Below, piece after piece: positions 16,027 to 23,669 of a stretch of DNA of 30,704 nucleotides. Position 1 is the stretch's first letter, and each line of letters starts with the position of its first letter. The stretch covers positions 20,697 to 51,400 of the forward strand of contig DHHV01000134.1 of NCBI GenBank assembly GCA_002403455.1, read 5' to 3'. Position numbers and translations under genes: made by a program. The notes under the pieces were generated by a model. It was given only the letters and a program-made list of their open reading frames with translations, ran no database searches and was not told the DNA's origin. Source of the DNA: Hyphomonadaceae bacterium UBA4763. GTDB lineage: Bacteria; Pseudomonadota; Alphaproteobacteria; Caulobacterales; Aquidulcibacteraceae.

Positions 16027-16445
16027 GGATCGCCCTGGATGCGACCGGCATGCGGAATGCGCGCCGTCGCCTCGATTTCCACCAAAATGCGCGGATCGAT
16101 AAAGCCAGTGACCAAAGTGGTGTTGGCGGGCTTCGCCGTTCGGCAATATTGGCTCAGCACCGGCGCAATCTTGGCGAAATCGGCGCCACTCGCCAAAAAG
16201 ACGCGCACGCGGACCATGTCGTCGATCGACGCGCCTGCGAGGTTCAACGCCGCTTGGATATTGCGAAAAGCCTGCCGCGCTTGGTCCTCTACCTTCTCCG
16301 CAATCGCGCCGGTCTTATAATCAAAGCCGGTCGTCCCCGATACAAACACCCAGTCCCCGCCCGCGTCCGGAGAGACAATGGCGCGGGAGTAAGACGCCTG
16401 CGCTTCAAAAGCAGATCCGGACGAAATGCGACGGCGATTGGGCAT
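16023..16445 (-). CDS. Rid (YjgF/YER057c/UK114) family protein lacking the active-site Arg
   Basis: This 140-aa protein has the Rid fold pattern: 'DWVFVSGTTGFDYKTG', 'DQARQAFRNIQAALNLAG', 'DMVRVRVFLAS' and the C-terminal 'ILVEIEATA'. Canonical RidA deaminates reactive enamine/imine products of PLP enzymes and needs an Arg (Arg105 in enteric RidA) in a P-A-R-S context. Here that segment reads KPANTTLV, with Asn108 at the Arg position, so imine deaminase activity is doubtful. It belongs with the Rid subgroups whose function is unknown. It is first in a unit with the NUDIX gene and cysE. Confidence 0.9.
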   Translation of the reverse strand: MPNRRRISSGSAFEAQASYSRAIVSPDAGGDWVFVSGTTGFDYKTGAIAEKVEDQARQAFRNIQAALNLAGASIDDMVRVRVFLASGADFAKIAPVLSQYCRTAKPANTTLVTGFIDPRILVEIEATARIPHAGRIQGDP

Positions 16446-16519
16446 CAGACGGCGTTAGCTGATTAGACTTCCCCGTCAAGTCGGTCATTTTCGCAAAAAC
16501 CGTGGTGGATTTGCCGACC

Positions 16520-16909
16520 TCACGTTATCCGCAGCCAAACCGTGCGATTGACCGTGCCGGGATCCAACGGCGCCACTTGCTGCAATTGATGCATCCGTCC
16601 GAGCAATTCCAACGGAACCGACGCCAAACGCGATTGCACGTCACGCCAACTTCTGGCGCCCGGCGGCGCCACAAACACGGCCGCGTTCACGCCCAAATTG
16701 GTCGCCGCCAAAATACAGCATAACGCCATGCGGCCATCGAGCGGCACACTTTTGAACCCCGGGCTGGATAACGCCATGGCGCAGCCGGTCTCGATCGCCG
16801 ATTGCCGCGTATGGCGATTATGAGCGAAGGGAATCTGACCCATATAGGTCGCCAACGTCTCGGACGGGTCCAAAATGTCGTAAACGACGTCGTTCAGCAA
16901 AAACAGCAT
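16520..16909 (-). CDS. Uncharacterised 129-aa protein
   Basis: I do not recognise a family. There is no signal peptide. The start 'MLFLLNDVVYDILDP' reads as folded, and a hydrophobic core segment (about residues 60-82, 'RMALCCILAATNLGVNAAVFVAP') could be a buried helix-strand unit rather than a membrane span. The sequence contains 'FAHNRHTRQSAIETGCAMAL' and 'LDPGTVNRTVWLRIT'. It starts 14 nt after the lipoprotein stop, so it is probably co-transcribed with it. No good ribosome site is seen. Composition matches the flanking genes. Confidence 0.65.
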   Translation of the reverse strand: MLFLLNDVVYDILDPSETLATYMGQIPFAHNRHTRQSAIETGCAMALSSPGFKSVPLDGRMALCCILAATNLGVNAAVFVAPPGARSWRDVQSRLASVPLELLGRMHQLQQVAPLDPGTVNRTVWLRIT

Positions 16910-16923
16910 GGGCGATGTTCAAT

Positions 16924-17355
16924 TCACAACGGGCGGGGAACGCGCGAGCGCTGATCATCAATTAAACCATATAATTGCGTAACAATGTCTAACACGGGCT
17001 TGGGCATCTCAAGACGATTAAGATATTCCAAGAAGGCGGTTTCGCGCAGGTTCGGCCGGTTGCACTCGACCGAAATTGCATCGATCGGCCCCAATAAGGC
17101 GCTGTCGAATGTCTCAAGCAAATCGCGTAGCGATCGCAGCGCGTTCCACAACCGCAAATCGCTGAACGGACCGTCCTTGGCGGCGATCTTCAATTTCTCG
17201 ATCGTTTCGGCGCTTGCTTTATCGATAACTTCAAAACTGTCGGCGAATTGGAGTTCGATCCATTGCGGAGAGCAACGCGGCGGCCCCGGCGGCGCGGTGG
17301 TTGCGCAGGCCGCGAGGCTCAAAAAAGCGACGAAAACTAGCCAATATTGTCGCAT
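16924..17355 (-). CDS. Uncharacterised lipoprotein
   Basis: This 143-aa protein has a signal peptide and a clear lipobox LAAC (Cys17), followed by a Thr/Pro-rich linker. The mature part is helical and contains three Cys counting the lipidated one (C17, one in 'PPRCSPQW', one in 'SVECNRP'), so a disulfide is possible. The ATG at 17355 is chosen because AAGGA lies 6 nt upstream; the open frame extends 18 codons further without support. It follows asd by 84 nt and precedes the unknown 129-aa gene by 14 nt. The function is unknown; envelope location is likely. Confidence 0.8.
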   Translation of the reverse strand: MRQYWLVFVAFLSLAACATTAPPGPPRCSPQWIELQFADSFEVIDKASAETIEKLKIAAKDGPFSDLRLWNALRSLRDLLETFDSALLGPIDAISVECNRPNLRETAFLEYLNRLEMPKPVLDIVTQLYGLIDDQRSRVPRPL

Positions 17356-17439
17356 ATCGCATCCTTGTCCGCGCCGTTTGTCACTAAATTTAACCCGATT
17401 TCGCCGCATTTGTCATGCGTGGGCGCCGGTAAATCCGCT

Positions 17440-18462
17440 TCACGTCGGCGCCAAGACCCGGCGATTGAGCAGCAATTCCGCGATCTGGACCGCGTTCAGC
17501 GCCGCGCCTTTGCGTAAATTGTCCGACACCACCCACAAAGCCAGCCCATTGGGCACGGTTTTATCACGCCGAATGCGGCTGACATAGGTCGCCCATTCAC
17601 CCGCCGCTTCGACCGGGGTCACATAACCTTCATCCTCGCGCTTATCGACGACCATGATTCCAGGGCTTTCGCGCAATAATTCGCGCGCTTCGCCGGGCGT
17701 GATTTCGTCCTCGAACTCGATCGTCACCGCCTCGGAATGGCCGACAAAGACCGGTACGCGCACGCAAGTGGCGATCAAGTCGATCTTCGGATCGAGCATT
17801 TTCTTGGTCTCGACGGTCATTTTCCACTCTTCTTTGGTGGCGCCGTCATCCATAAAGACATCGATATGCGGGATCACGTTGAAGGCGATCTGCTTGGTGA
17901 ACTTTTCTTTTTTGATGTCGTCATTGACGAAAATCGCCCGCGTTTGCGTCCACAGCTCGTCCATCGCCTCCCTGCCGGCTCCGGACACCGATTGATAGGT
18001 CGCCACCACGACGCGTTTGATCCGGGCGCGGTCGTGCAAAGGCTTCAGCACCACCACCAATTGCGCGGTCGAGCAATTCGGATTGGCGATGATGTTGCGC
18101 TTGCGCGCGCCGGCGATCGCTTCGGGATTGACCTCTGGCACGATCAAGGGGACGTCCGGGTCCATCCGAAACGCCGACGAATTGTCGATGACGATCGGGC
18201 CCTGCGCAGCGATTTTCGGCGCCCATTCCTTGGCGACCGCGCCGCCAGCCGACATCAGGACAATATCAACGGTCGAAAAATCAAAATGCTCCAGCGCCTG
18301 GCATTTCAGCACGCGGTCGCCAAAAGTGACTTCAACGCCCAAAGAATTGCGCGAGGCGATGGCGAAAACCTGATCGGCCGGAAATTCCCGCTCGTCCAGA
18401 ATGGTCAGCATTTCGCGCCCGACATTGCCCGTCGCGCCAACGACGGCGACTTTTACGCCCAA
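17440..18462 (-). CDS. asd: Aspartate-semialdehyde dehydrogenase
   Basis: This 340-aa enzyme reduces aspartyl phosphate to the semialdehyde for lysine/diaminopimelate, threonine and methionine. Seen are the NADP motif 'VAVVGATGNVGREML' (5-19), 'VIDNSSAFRMDPDVPLIVPEVN' features, catalytic Cys130 in NPNCSTAQ, and 'YQSVSGAGREAMDEL'. Length and motifs are standard. The start is TTG with GGAG 7 nt upstream, and a good promoter lies about 30 nt further. It is divergent from surE. Confidence 0.97.
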   Translation of the reverse strand: MGVKVAVVGATGNVGREMLTILDEREFPADQVFAIASRNSLGVEVTFGDRVLKCQALEHFDFSTVDIVLMSAGGAVAKEWAPKIAAQGPIVIDNSSAFRMDPDVPLIVPEVNPEAIAGARKRNIIANPNCSTAQLVVVLKPLHDRARIKRVVVATYQSVSGAGREAMDELWTQTRAIFVNDDIKKEKFTKQIAFNVIPHIDVFMDDGATKEEWKMTVETKKMLDPKIDLIATCVRVPVFVGHSEAVTIEFEDEITPGEARELLRESPGIMVVDKREDEGYVTPVEAAGEWATYVSRIRRDKTVPNGLALWVVSDNLRKGAALNAVQIAELLLNRRVLAPT

Positions 18463-18490
18463 GACTTGCTCCGTTATATGATGAGCGCGC

Positions 18491-18519
18491 TCTATAGGCG
18501 GATCGGGCGCGCTTGTAAA
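18491..18519 (-). promoter_or_regulatory. Candidate sigma70-type promoter for asd
   Basis: Minus strand -35 TTTACA (18519-18514), a 17-nt spacer, -10 TATAGA (18496-18491). Both boxes are close to consensus. The start point would lie about 20 nt before the TTG start codon, leaving room for the GGAG site. Confidence 0.55.
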
Positions 18520-18562
18520 AGGGGTACTTGCGCCAAGGCATGAGGGCGCCTAAAGCCACGCC

Positions 18563-19351
18563 ATGCGCATTCTTTTAACCAATGACGATGGCGTTCATGC
18601 GCTGGGCCTCGCGATCGCCGAAAGCATCGCCCACACCGTCACCGATGACGTCTGGATCGTCGCGCCAGAGCGCGAACAATCAGGCACGTCGCGCGCCATG
18701 ACCTTGGCGGCGCAATTGCGCGTGCGCCAGATCGGGCCCAAGCGGTTTGCGGTCGACGGCACGCCGTCCGATTGCGTATTGCTGGCTTTGCACCATCTGA
18801 TCGACGGGCCAAAGCCCGATCTGGCGCTGTCGGGCGTCAATGCCGGGCAAAATATCGCCGAGGACGTCACTTTTTCCGGCACGGTCGCCGGCGCCATGCA
18901 GTGCATGCAATTTGGCATTCCGGCGATTGCGCTTAGCCAAGCCAAAAAGTTCCGTGGCCAAGATTCCCTGCCCTGGGAAACCGCCATGCGGCATGGGCCG
19001 GACGTGCTGAAGTCGCTGATCGCCGCCGGTTGGCCAGCCCATGTCGTGCTGAATGTCAATTTCCCCGATCGCGATCCAGACGACGTCGCCGGCGTCGAAA
19101 TCACCCGCCAAGGCTTTCGCGACCAGTCAATTCTGCGCACCGAACAACGGACCGACTTGCGCGGCCATCCGTATTTCTTGATCGGCTATAAGGGCACGTT
19201 GTCTGATCCGGCCATTGGTACCGATCTGCGCGCGATTTACGAGGGCCGCATCTCGATCACGCCCTTGCATATCGACCTCACCGAAGCCGCGACGCTCACC
19301 GCCCTGCAAGAAGCGCTCGGCAAAGCGCCAGCCGGCCCGCAGCGGTCATGA
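18563..19351 (+). CDS. surE: 5'/3'-nucleotidase SurE
   Basis: This 262-aa metal-dependent phosphatase acts on nucleoside 5'- and 3'-monophosphates and is linked to stationary-phase survival. The metal ligands Asp8, Asp9, Ser40 and Asn93 are in 'LLTNDDG', 'PEREQSGTSRA' and 'SGVNAGQN', and 'YSGTVAGAM'-like 'FSGTVAGAM' follows. The length is typical. The ribosome site is weak. In many proteobacteria surE is followed by pcm; here it is not, and the next gene is on the other strand. Confidence 0.97.
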   Translation: MRILLTNDDGVHALGLAIAESIAHTVTDDVWIVAPEREQSGTSRAMTLAAQLRVRQIGPKRFAVDGTPSDCVLLALHHLIDGPKPDLALSGVNAGQNIAEDVTFSGTVAGAMQCMQFGIPAIALSQAKKFRGQDSLPWETAMRHGPDVLKSLIAAGWPAHVVLNVNFPDRDPDDVAGVEITRQGFRDQSILRTEQRTDLRGHPYFLIGYKGTLSDPAIGTDLRAIYEGRISITPLHIDLTEAATLTALQEALGKAPAGPQRS

Positions 19352-19451
19352 GGCGGGGCTGTCGCCGGGAATGGCGCTAAGCGGACGAACAATGTGAAGT
19401 TGAGGTCATTGCACGACTTACATTTCTGAAAAGGTTGATGAAAGTCCCCCC

Positions 19452-19649
19452 TCAGTCGTTCAAATAGCGGCGCTTTGCTTCCGCAAGGAGGACAGCCTCG
19501 TCCATTTCTTCAATCGTTTTAGGCGCGCCGCTCACCTTCAATAGACCAAACACAGCTTCGGGGTGGGTCGGCGCAAAATGTGGCGCCGGATTTGCGGCAC
19601 TTTCGTCCACCGCAGCGCGCGGCATCGGGGAGTTATCTGTCGAGGGCAT
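19452..19649 (-). CDS. Small protein resembling the C-terminal tail of AbrB/VapB-type antitoxins
   Basis: This is a 65-aa protein with AGGAG about 5 nt before the ATG. The N-terminal half is Pro/Ala-rich and disordered-looking. The C-terminal half, 'VFGLLKVSGAPKTIEEMDEA' onward, resembles the toxin-contacting tail that follows the DNA-binding domain of AbrB/VapB antitoxins. No DNA-binding domain precedes it and no toxin gene is adjacent, so it may be a remnant or a stand-alone small protein. The resemblance is from memory and unverified. Confidence 0.55.
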   Translation of the reverse strand: MPSTDNSPMPRAAVDESAANPAPHFAPTHPEAVFGLLKVSGAPKTIEEMDEAVLLAEAKRRYLND

Positions 19650-19776
19650 GCGTGCTCCTGGTAGATGATCGCAGCGGAGGTAATCTCTACACCCATCCGG
19701 TTCAATCATTGGGCAGAAACGCGTTGAAAAGACAGCGCAGACCGCGCCATGTCGTTTGGACCCTTCGCGCCACCCC

Positions 19777-21060
19777 CTACCGTAACGCCGCCACAAAAGC
19801 CTCCGCCGCTTTCAGCCCGCGCTTTGGCCCCAGCGCCGAGGCGGCCGGGGTCCGGTCGGTCAGCGCCAGCCGCGCCATCGCCTGCACCGCGTCGGCGTCG
19901 ACCTTGGCGATCTCGGCGCGCAATTCCGCCAATCCCCACACCCGCCCGCGCAGCAAAATCTGTCCGGCCGCCAATTCACAGCGCGCCAGCGGGCTTTCAA
20001 CGCCCATCAACAGGCTGGCGGTCATCACCGCTTTGGCGCGGCGCAATTCCGGCGCGGTCGGCCCGGTCTGCGCGAGGTCCTCGATATGGCGCAAGACGCC
20101 CGCGCCGATCTCGCCGGCCCGTTGCGGCGCGCAGCCGGCATAGACCGCCAGCCGGCCGACATCTTCATAGACATCGACATAGGCCTCGATCGCGTAGGCG
20201 AGCCCCCGCTTTTCGCGCAAATCCTGAAACAGCCGCGAGGCCATGCCGCCGCCCAAAATCTCCGCAAAGATGCGCGCTGCAAAGCCGCGCGGATCGCCGG
20301 CCGGCGGCGCAGCGCTCGAAAACACCAAATGGGCTTGTTCCAGCGTCCGGGTCTCGGTCATCGCGCCGGCCCGCGCAAAAGCGGGCGCCCAAGGCGCGGC
20401 CGGCCCCGTTGCCGTCTCCGCCGCGCGCCCCGCAAGGCCGCCAAAACGCCGCGCCACCAATTCTTGCAGCGCCGCCGCATCGAACGCCCCTGCTGCGCAG
20501 ACCACCAGCCGCGACGGGTCCAGACTGCGCGCCGCATAGTCTTGCAAATCCTCGACCCGCATCGCCGCCAAGGTCTCCGCCACCCCGAGGATCGGCCGAC
20601 CCAAAGCCTGGTCGGCAAAAGCGGCGGTTTGCGCCAGTTCAAACACGCGATCGTTCGGATCGTCGGCCGCCTCGCCGATTTCCTGAATGACAACATCCTT
20701 TTCGCGCTTGAGCTCGCTTGCATCAAATTCCGGCGCAGCGACCAGATCGGCGATCAGCTCCAGCGCCGGCACGGCATGCTCGCTCAAACAGCGCGCGAAA
20801 TAAGACGTCCGCTCATAGCCGGTGGCGGCGTTGACGCTGGCGCCCATGTTTTCAAAGGCCTCGGCGATCGCTTGGGCGCCGCGCCCGCCGGCGCCTTTGA
20901 ACGCCATATGTTCGACGAGATGGGCAAGGCCGTTGAGCTGCGGCGTCTCGACCCGCGCGCCGGTCTTTAGCCAAACACCGATCGCGGCCGATTCCAACCC
21001 CGGCATCGGATCAAGCACCAGGCGCACGCCATTCGGAAGCAGGTGAATATCTGGATTCAT
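19777..21060 (-). CDS. M16 family zinc peptidase (processing-peptidase-like)
   Basis: This 427-aa protein has the inverted zinc motif HLVEH (His47, Glu50, His51) and the third ligand at Glu127 in 'VVIQEIGEAADDPND', 76 residues after His51, the spacing of mitochondrial processing peptidase beta. The C-terminal half has the usual substrate-cradle features ('RIFAEILGGGMASRLFQDLREKRGLAY', read in pieces). There is no signal peptide, so it is probably cytoplasmic. In many Alphaproteobacteria this gene follows thrC near the cox operon; thrC is absent here. Confidence 0.95.
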   Translation of the reverse strand: MNPDIHLLPNGVRLVLDPMPGLESAAIGVWLKTGARVETPQLNGLAHLVEHMAFKGAGGRGAQAIAEAFENMGASVNAATGYERTSYFARCLSEHAVPALELIADLVAAPEFDASELKREKDVVIQEIGEAADDPNDRVFELAQTAAFADQALGRPILGVAETLAAMRVEDLQDYAARSLDPSRLVVCAAGAFDAAALQELVARRFGGLAGRAAETATGPAAPWAPAFARAGAMTETRTLEQAHLVFSSAAPPAGDPRGFAARIFAEILGGGMASRLFQDLREKRGLAYAIEAYVDVYEDVGRLAVYAGCAPQRAGEIGAGVLRHIEDLAQTGPTAPELRRAKAVMTASLLMGVESPLARCELAAGQILLRGRVWGLAELRAEIAKVDADAVQAMARLALTDRTPAASALGPKRGLKAAEAFVAALR

Positions 21061-21213
21061 TTCGTTGTTTTGGCGCGGGATAGGGGCGCGGGCAAGGGCC
21101 GGCGCATTTTCGAGCCAAGCCGGAACCGGGCAGCGTTAAAAAAATATGCGAAAACAATAGGTTACCGCAAGAGCACTGCCTCTAAGTGACTTGAATATCT
21201 AGCCGGCGCGGCC

Positions 21214-21897
21214 TCATCCCCCGTCCGGATCAATCCCTTTTCCCGCCAACATCCCGCGCAGCCGCGCATTGTCCATCGCCAGCTCGTCCAGCTTGGCGCG
21301 CATCGCGGCTTGGGCGATCTCAATATCGGCGAGCGTAAAACGCTGGGTGATATGTTGCGGGCAGTTGAAATCGAGCGCTGTCACCTTGATCACAAAACCG
21401 CGTTCAATCGTGGCCTCGTAATCGGCCGGCGTTAACGCCGTCAGCAGGTCCGGATCATTCTCAATGATCTGCGCCTCGCCCCAAATCTTCAAGCGCATGC
21501 GGTTGGGATAATCCATCAAGAACAGGTGGACTTTCGGATTGACGATCAAATGCCCGGCCGAGATATATTGTTTATTACCGCTGAAATCAGCAAAGCCCAG
21601 ATGATTGACGTCCAACACCCGCAAAAACCCCGGCGGGCCGCCGCGATGCTGCATATAAGGCTGGCCGTCGGCGCTGGCGGTCGCCAGATAAAAGCTGTCG
21701 CGCTGGGCGATAAAGGCGGCGGCGTTGGCGTCGATCGCGCCGCGCCAGGCCCCTTTCTCGACCCGCCGTTTATACATCGCGCGCGAGCCCATTTTTTCCT
21801 GAAAGGCCAAAACGGGGGCGTCGAACACAAGGGCTTCGATCGCGCGGCTGCGGGCGATCGGATCATCGGTCGAAAGCGGCGCGGTGGGATCGTGCAT
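21214..21897 (-). CDS. Pyridoxamine 5'-phosphate oxidase family (PPOX-class) FMN-binding protein
   Basis: This 227-aa protein has the split-barrel flavin-binding pattern: 'DSFYLATASADGQPYMQHRGG', 'GFADFSGNKQYISAGHL' and 'LFLMDYPNRMRLKIWGEAQI'. It belongs to the general PPOX class that includes many flavin- or F420-binding reductases, not to PdxH itself, whose substrate-binding residues are not seen. The C-terminus has a helical extension (about 180-222). It is followed by no gene within 150 bp and is preceded by the fasciclin gene's terminator, so it is likely transcribed on its own. Confidence 0.88.
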   Translation of the reverse strand: MHDPTAPLSTDDPIARSRAIEALVFDAPVLAFQEKMGSRAMYKRRVEKGAWRGAIDANAAAFIAQRDSFYLATASADGQPYMQHRGGPPGFLRVLDVNHLGFADFSGNKQYISAGHLIVNPKVHLFLMDYPNRMRLKIWGEAQIIENDPDLLTALTPADYEATIERGFVIKVTALDFNCPQHITQRFTLADIEIAQAAMRAKLDELAMDNARLRGMLAGKGIDPDGG

Positions 21898-21982
21898 GAC
21901 GCCATCTTGCGCCGACCGCGCCGGCCCGCCTAGGCGGCGCGCTGTCGCGGATTATCACGTTTGCGCAATCAACACGCGGCGC

Positions 21983-22012
21983 AAAAAAACCGGCGCAATC
22001 GCTTGCGCCGGT
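21983..22012 (-). terminator. Intrinsic terminator of the fasciclin gene
   Basis: On the minus strand a perfect 10-bp GC-rich stem (ACCGGCGCAA with its complement, 4-nt loop, 22012-21989) is followed by a run of seven T, counting the 21983-21989 A-run on the plus strand. It begins about 30 nt after the fasciclin stop codon. This is the clearest intrinsic terminator in the window. Confidence 0.93.
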
Positions 22013-22043
22013 CTCTTGGAAAAAACGCTCTCGCGCCTGCCAA

Positions 22044-22583
22044 TTACGGCAGCAGCACTTTGTCGATGATGTGCACGACGCCATTGCCGACTTCGATATC
22101 GGCTTGCAGGACGCGCGCGCCGCCGACGAAGACGCCGTCGGTGGTGTCAACGCTCAACGCGCCGCCTTGCACCGTCGCCGGGGTCGCCGTGACGCCAGCC
22201 AGGTCGGTCGACAAGATTTTGCCCGGTACGACGTGGAACGTCAGAACGCCGGTCAGCGGCGCCTTGTCCGTATTGGCGAGCAGCGCATCGACATCGGCTT
22301 GGATCGCCGCGAAGGCTTCATTGGTCGGCGCAAACACCGTGAACGGACCAGGGCCCGACAGGGTCTCGACCAGACCGGCGGCTTGCACGGCGGCGACCAG
22401 GGTCGACAGACGCGCATCGCCAATGGCGGCGTCAACGACGGTCGCCGGGATGGCCGGGGCTGGCGGGGCTTCGGCTTCGACTGGAGCCGGCGCCGGTTCC
22501 GGCGCGGGGGCCGGCGCCGGCTGCGAGCACGCAACCAACGCAACAGCGGCTAAGCCCGCGATGACAAACGAAAACTGAGACAT
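22044..22583 (-). CDS. Fasciclin-domain lipoprotein
   Basis: This 179-aa protein has a lipobox LVAC (Cys19), then a Pro/Ala/Glu-rich spacer (about 21-47) with an AP-repeat. One complete FAS1 domain follows (about 50-179) with the H1 box 'FTVFAPTNEAFAAI' and the H2-like end 'NGVVHIIDKVLLP'. FAS1 domains mediate adhesion or surface contacts. GAGGAAG lies a few bases upstream of the ATG. It sits 98 nt downstream of the SURF1 gene and has its own strong terminator, so it may be the last gene of the cox operon or independent. Confidence 0.93.
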   Translation of the reverse strand: MSQFSFVIAGLAAVALVACSQPAPAPAPEPAPAPVEAEAPPAPAIPATVVDAAIGDARLSTLVAAVQAAGLVETLSGPGPFTVFAPTNEAFAAIQADVDALLANTDKAPLTGVLTFHVVPGKILSTDLAGVTATPATVQGGALSVDTTDGVFVGGARVLQADIEVGNGVVHIIDKVLLP

Positions 22584-22681
22584 GAAACTTCCTCTCGCAC
22601 ACTTACTAGGGGCGGAGATATTCCCCCCGCCGCCGCTTCTACGTCACAGGACTGGATTGGATCACTGCAATTTATAATTGA

Positions 22682-23311
22682 TTAGCGATTTTTAACGCGA
22701 CCCCGCCAAAGCGCCGCAAAACTGACGCCGAGCAAGCCGACCGCCAACCCCCACCACGTGATCGCATAGCCCAAATGCCGCGCTGGCGGCAGCCCATCGC
22801 CCGGCGCGAGAAACGGATTGGGTTCCCAGCGGCCATCGCCGTCGAGATCAATTGTCGCTGGCTCAAACAAATCGGGCGCGATCGGCCCGCTTTGGTCGGC
22901 CAAAATCCAGGCCGGCACGCTGTGCGTGTAAACCCCATCGGCGCCGACGGCGCGCCGCACGCCCCAGCCGGCGCGTTGCGGCAGGAAACGCCCGGCGATC
23001 GCCTCGGCTTTTGCATCGAAAATCGCGCCGAAATACCCCGCGCCGACCAACACAAAGCGTCCATCGCCGGCCCGGATGATCGCGATTTGCCGGACATCGC
23101 CGACGCCCGCCAGCGGACGCCAGACTTTCGCGACGCCCTCAAGCGCAAACGGACCCGCGAGGCGCTCCATCGGCGCAGGGCCAGCCGCCGCCGCGGCCAA
23201 TTTCTCTTGATATCGTCCCCATTGCCACAGGCCAAAGCCAACCAACATGGCGAAAGCGGCCAAAACGGCCAGCGCCGCGAGCGCGCGCCCCGCCTTTGCG
23301 GTCCTACTCAT
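22682..23311 (-). CDS. SURF1 family cytochrome oxidase assembly protein
   Basis: This 209-aa inner-membrane protein has an N-terminal membrane segment (about residues 8-29, ending 'GFGLWQWGRYQEKL') and a C-terminal one in the SURF1 hallmark 'HLGYAITWWGLAVGLLG'. Between them lies a periplasmic domain. SURF1 helps insert heme a into CoxA. The ATG at 23311 overlaps the DUF983 stop by 8 nt; an ATG at 23323 is possible. The protein is on the short side for the family (about 230-300 aa), with a compact middle domain. Confidence 0.9.
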   Translation of the reverse strand: MSRTAKAGRALAALAVLAAFAMLVGFGLWQWGRYQEKLAAAAAGPAPMERLAGPFALEGVAKVWRPLAGVGDVRQIAIIRAGDGRFVLVGAGYFGAIFDAKAEAIAGRFLPQRAGWGVRRAVGADGVYTHSVPAWILADQSGPIAPDLFEPATIDLDGDGRWEPNPFLAPGDGLPPARHLGYAITWWGLAVGLLGVSFAALWRGRVKNR

Positions 23312-23669
23312 TGCTGGCGCCATTCGCCCAATGCAGCGCCACCAACATCGCCCGGAACGGCCGCATCAGCGCGACCGACAGACCCACCACCAGCGGCGTC
23401 CACAACAAGGCATGCGCCCATAAAGGCGGCTGCGCGACCACTTCCGTGACCAGCGCCAACGGGACGACAATCGCCCCGACGATCAAGACGATAAACACCG
23501 CCGGGCCATCGCCCGCCTCGATCGCGCCGAGCCCAAGGCCACACTGGCTGCACACCGGCGCAATCTTCAACAGGCCGGCAAACAGCGCCCCCTCGCCGCA
23601 GCGCGGACACCGGCCGCGCAGCGCCGCGATCAACGCCCGTTGTCGCGTCGCCTCAGCCGAAGAGGACAT
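23304..23669 (-). CDS. DUF983 zinc-ribbon membrane protein
   Basis: This 121-aa protein has a two-CxxC zinc ribbon (Cys21, Cys24, Cys40, Cys43) followed by two membrane segments (about 58-78 and 86-105) and 'MRPFRAMLVALHW'. DUF983 proteins are very often encoded between coxC and surf1 in Alphaproteobacteria, so a role in oxidase assembly is likely but not proven. The ATG lies inside the end of coxC (17-nt overlap); the frame extends further upstream without support. Confidence 0.9.
   Translation of the reverse strand: MSSSAEATRQRALIAALRGRCPRCGEGALFAGLLKIAPVCSQCGLGLGAIEAGDGPAVFIVLIVGAIVVPLALVTEVVAQPPLWAHALLWTPLVVGLSVALMRPFRAMLVALHWANGASNE

Noticed and set aside
16027..16146. Longer NUDIX N-terminus
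   Set aside because: The extra 40 residues are the Rid gene read in another frame; the GTG at the Rid stop is a natural coupled start.
22480..22520. GGCGCCGG-rich repeat stretch as a DNA repeat element
   Set aside because: It encodes the Ala-Pro linker of the fasciclin lipoprotein; the repetition is protein-level low complexity.
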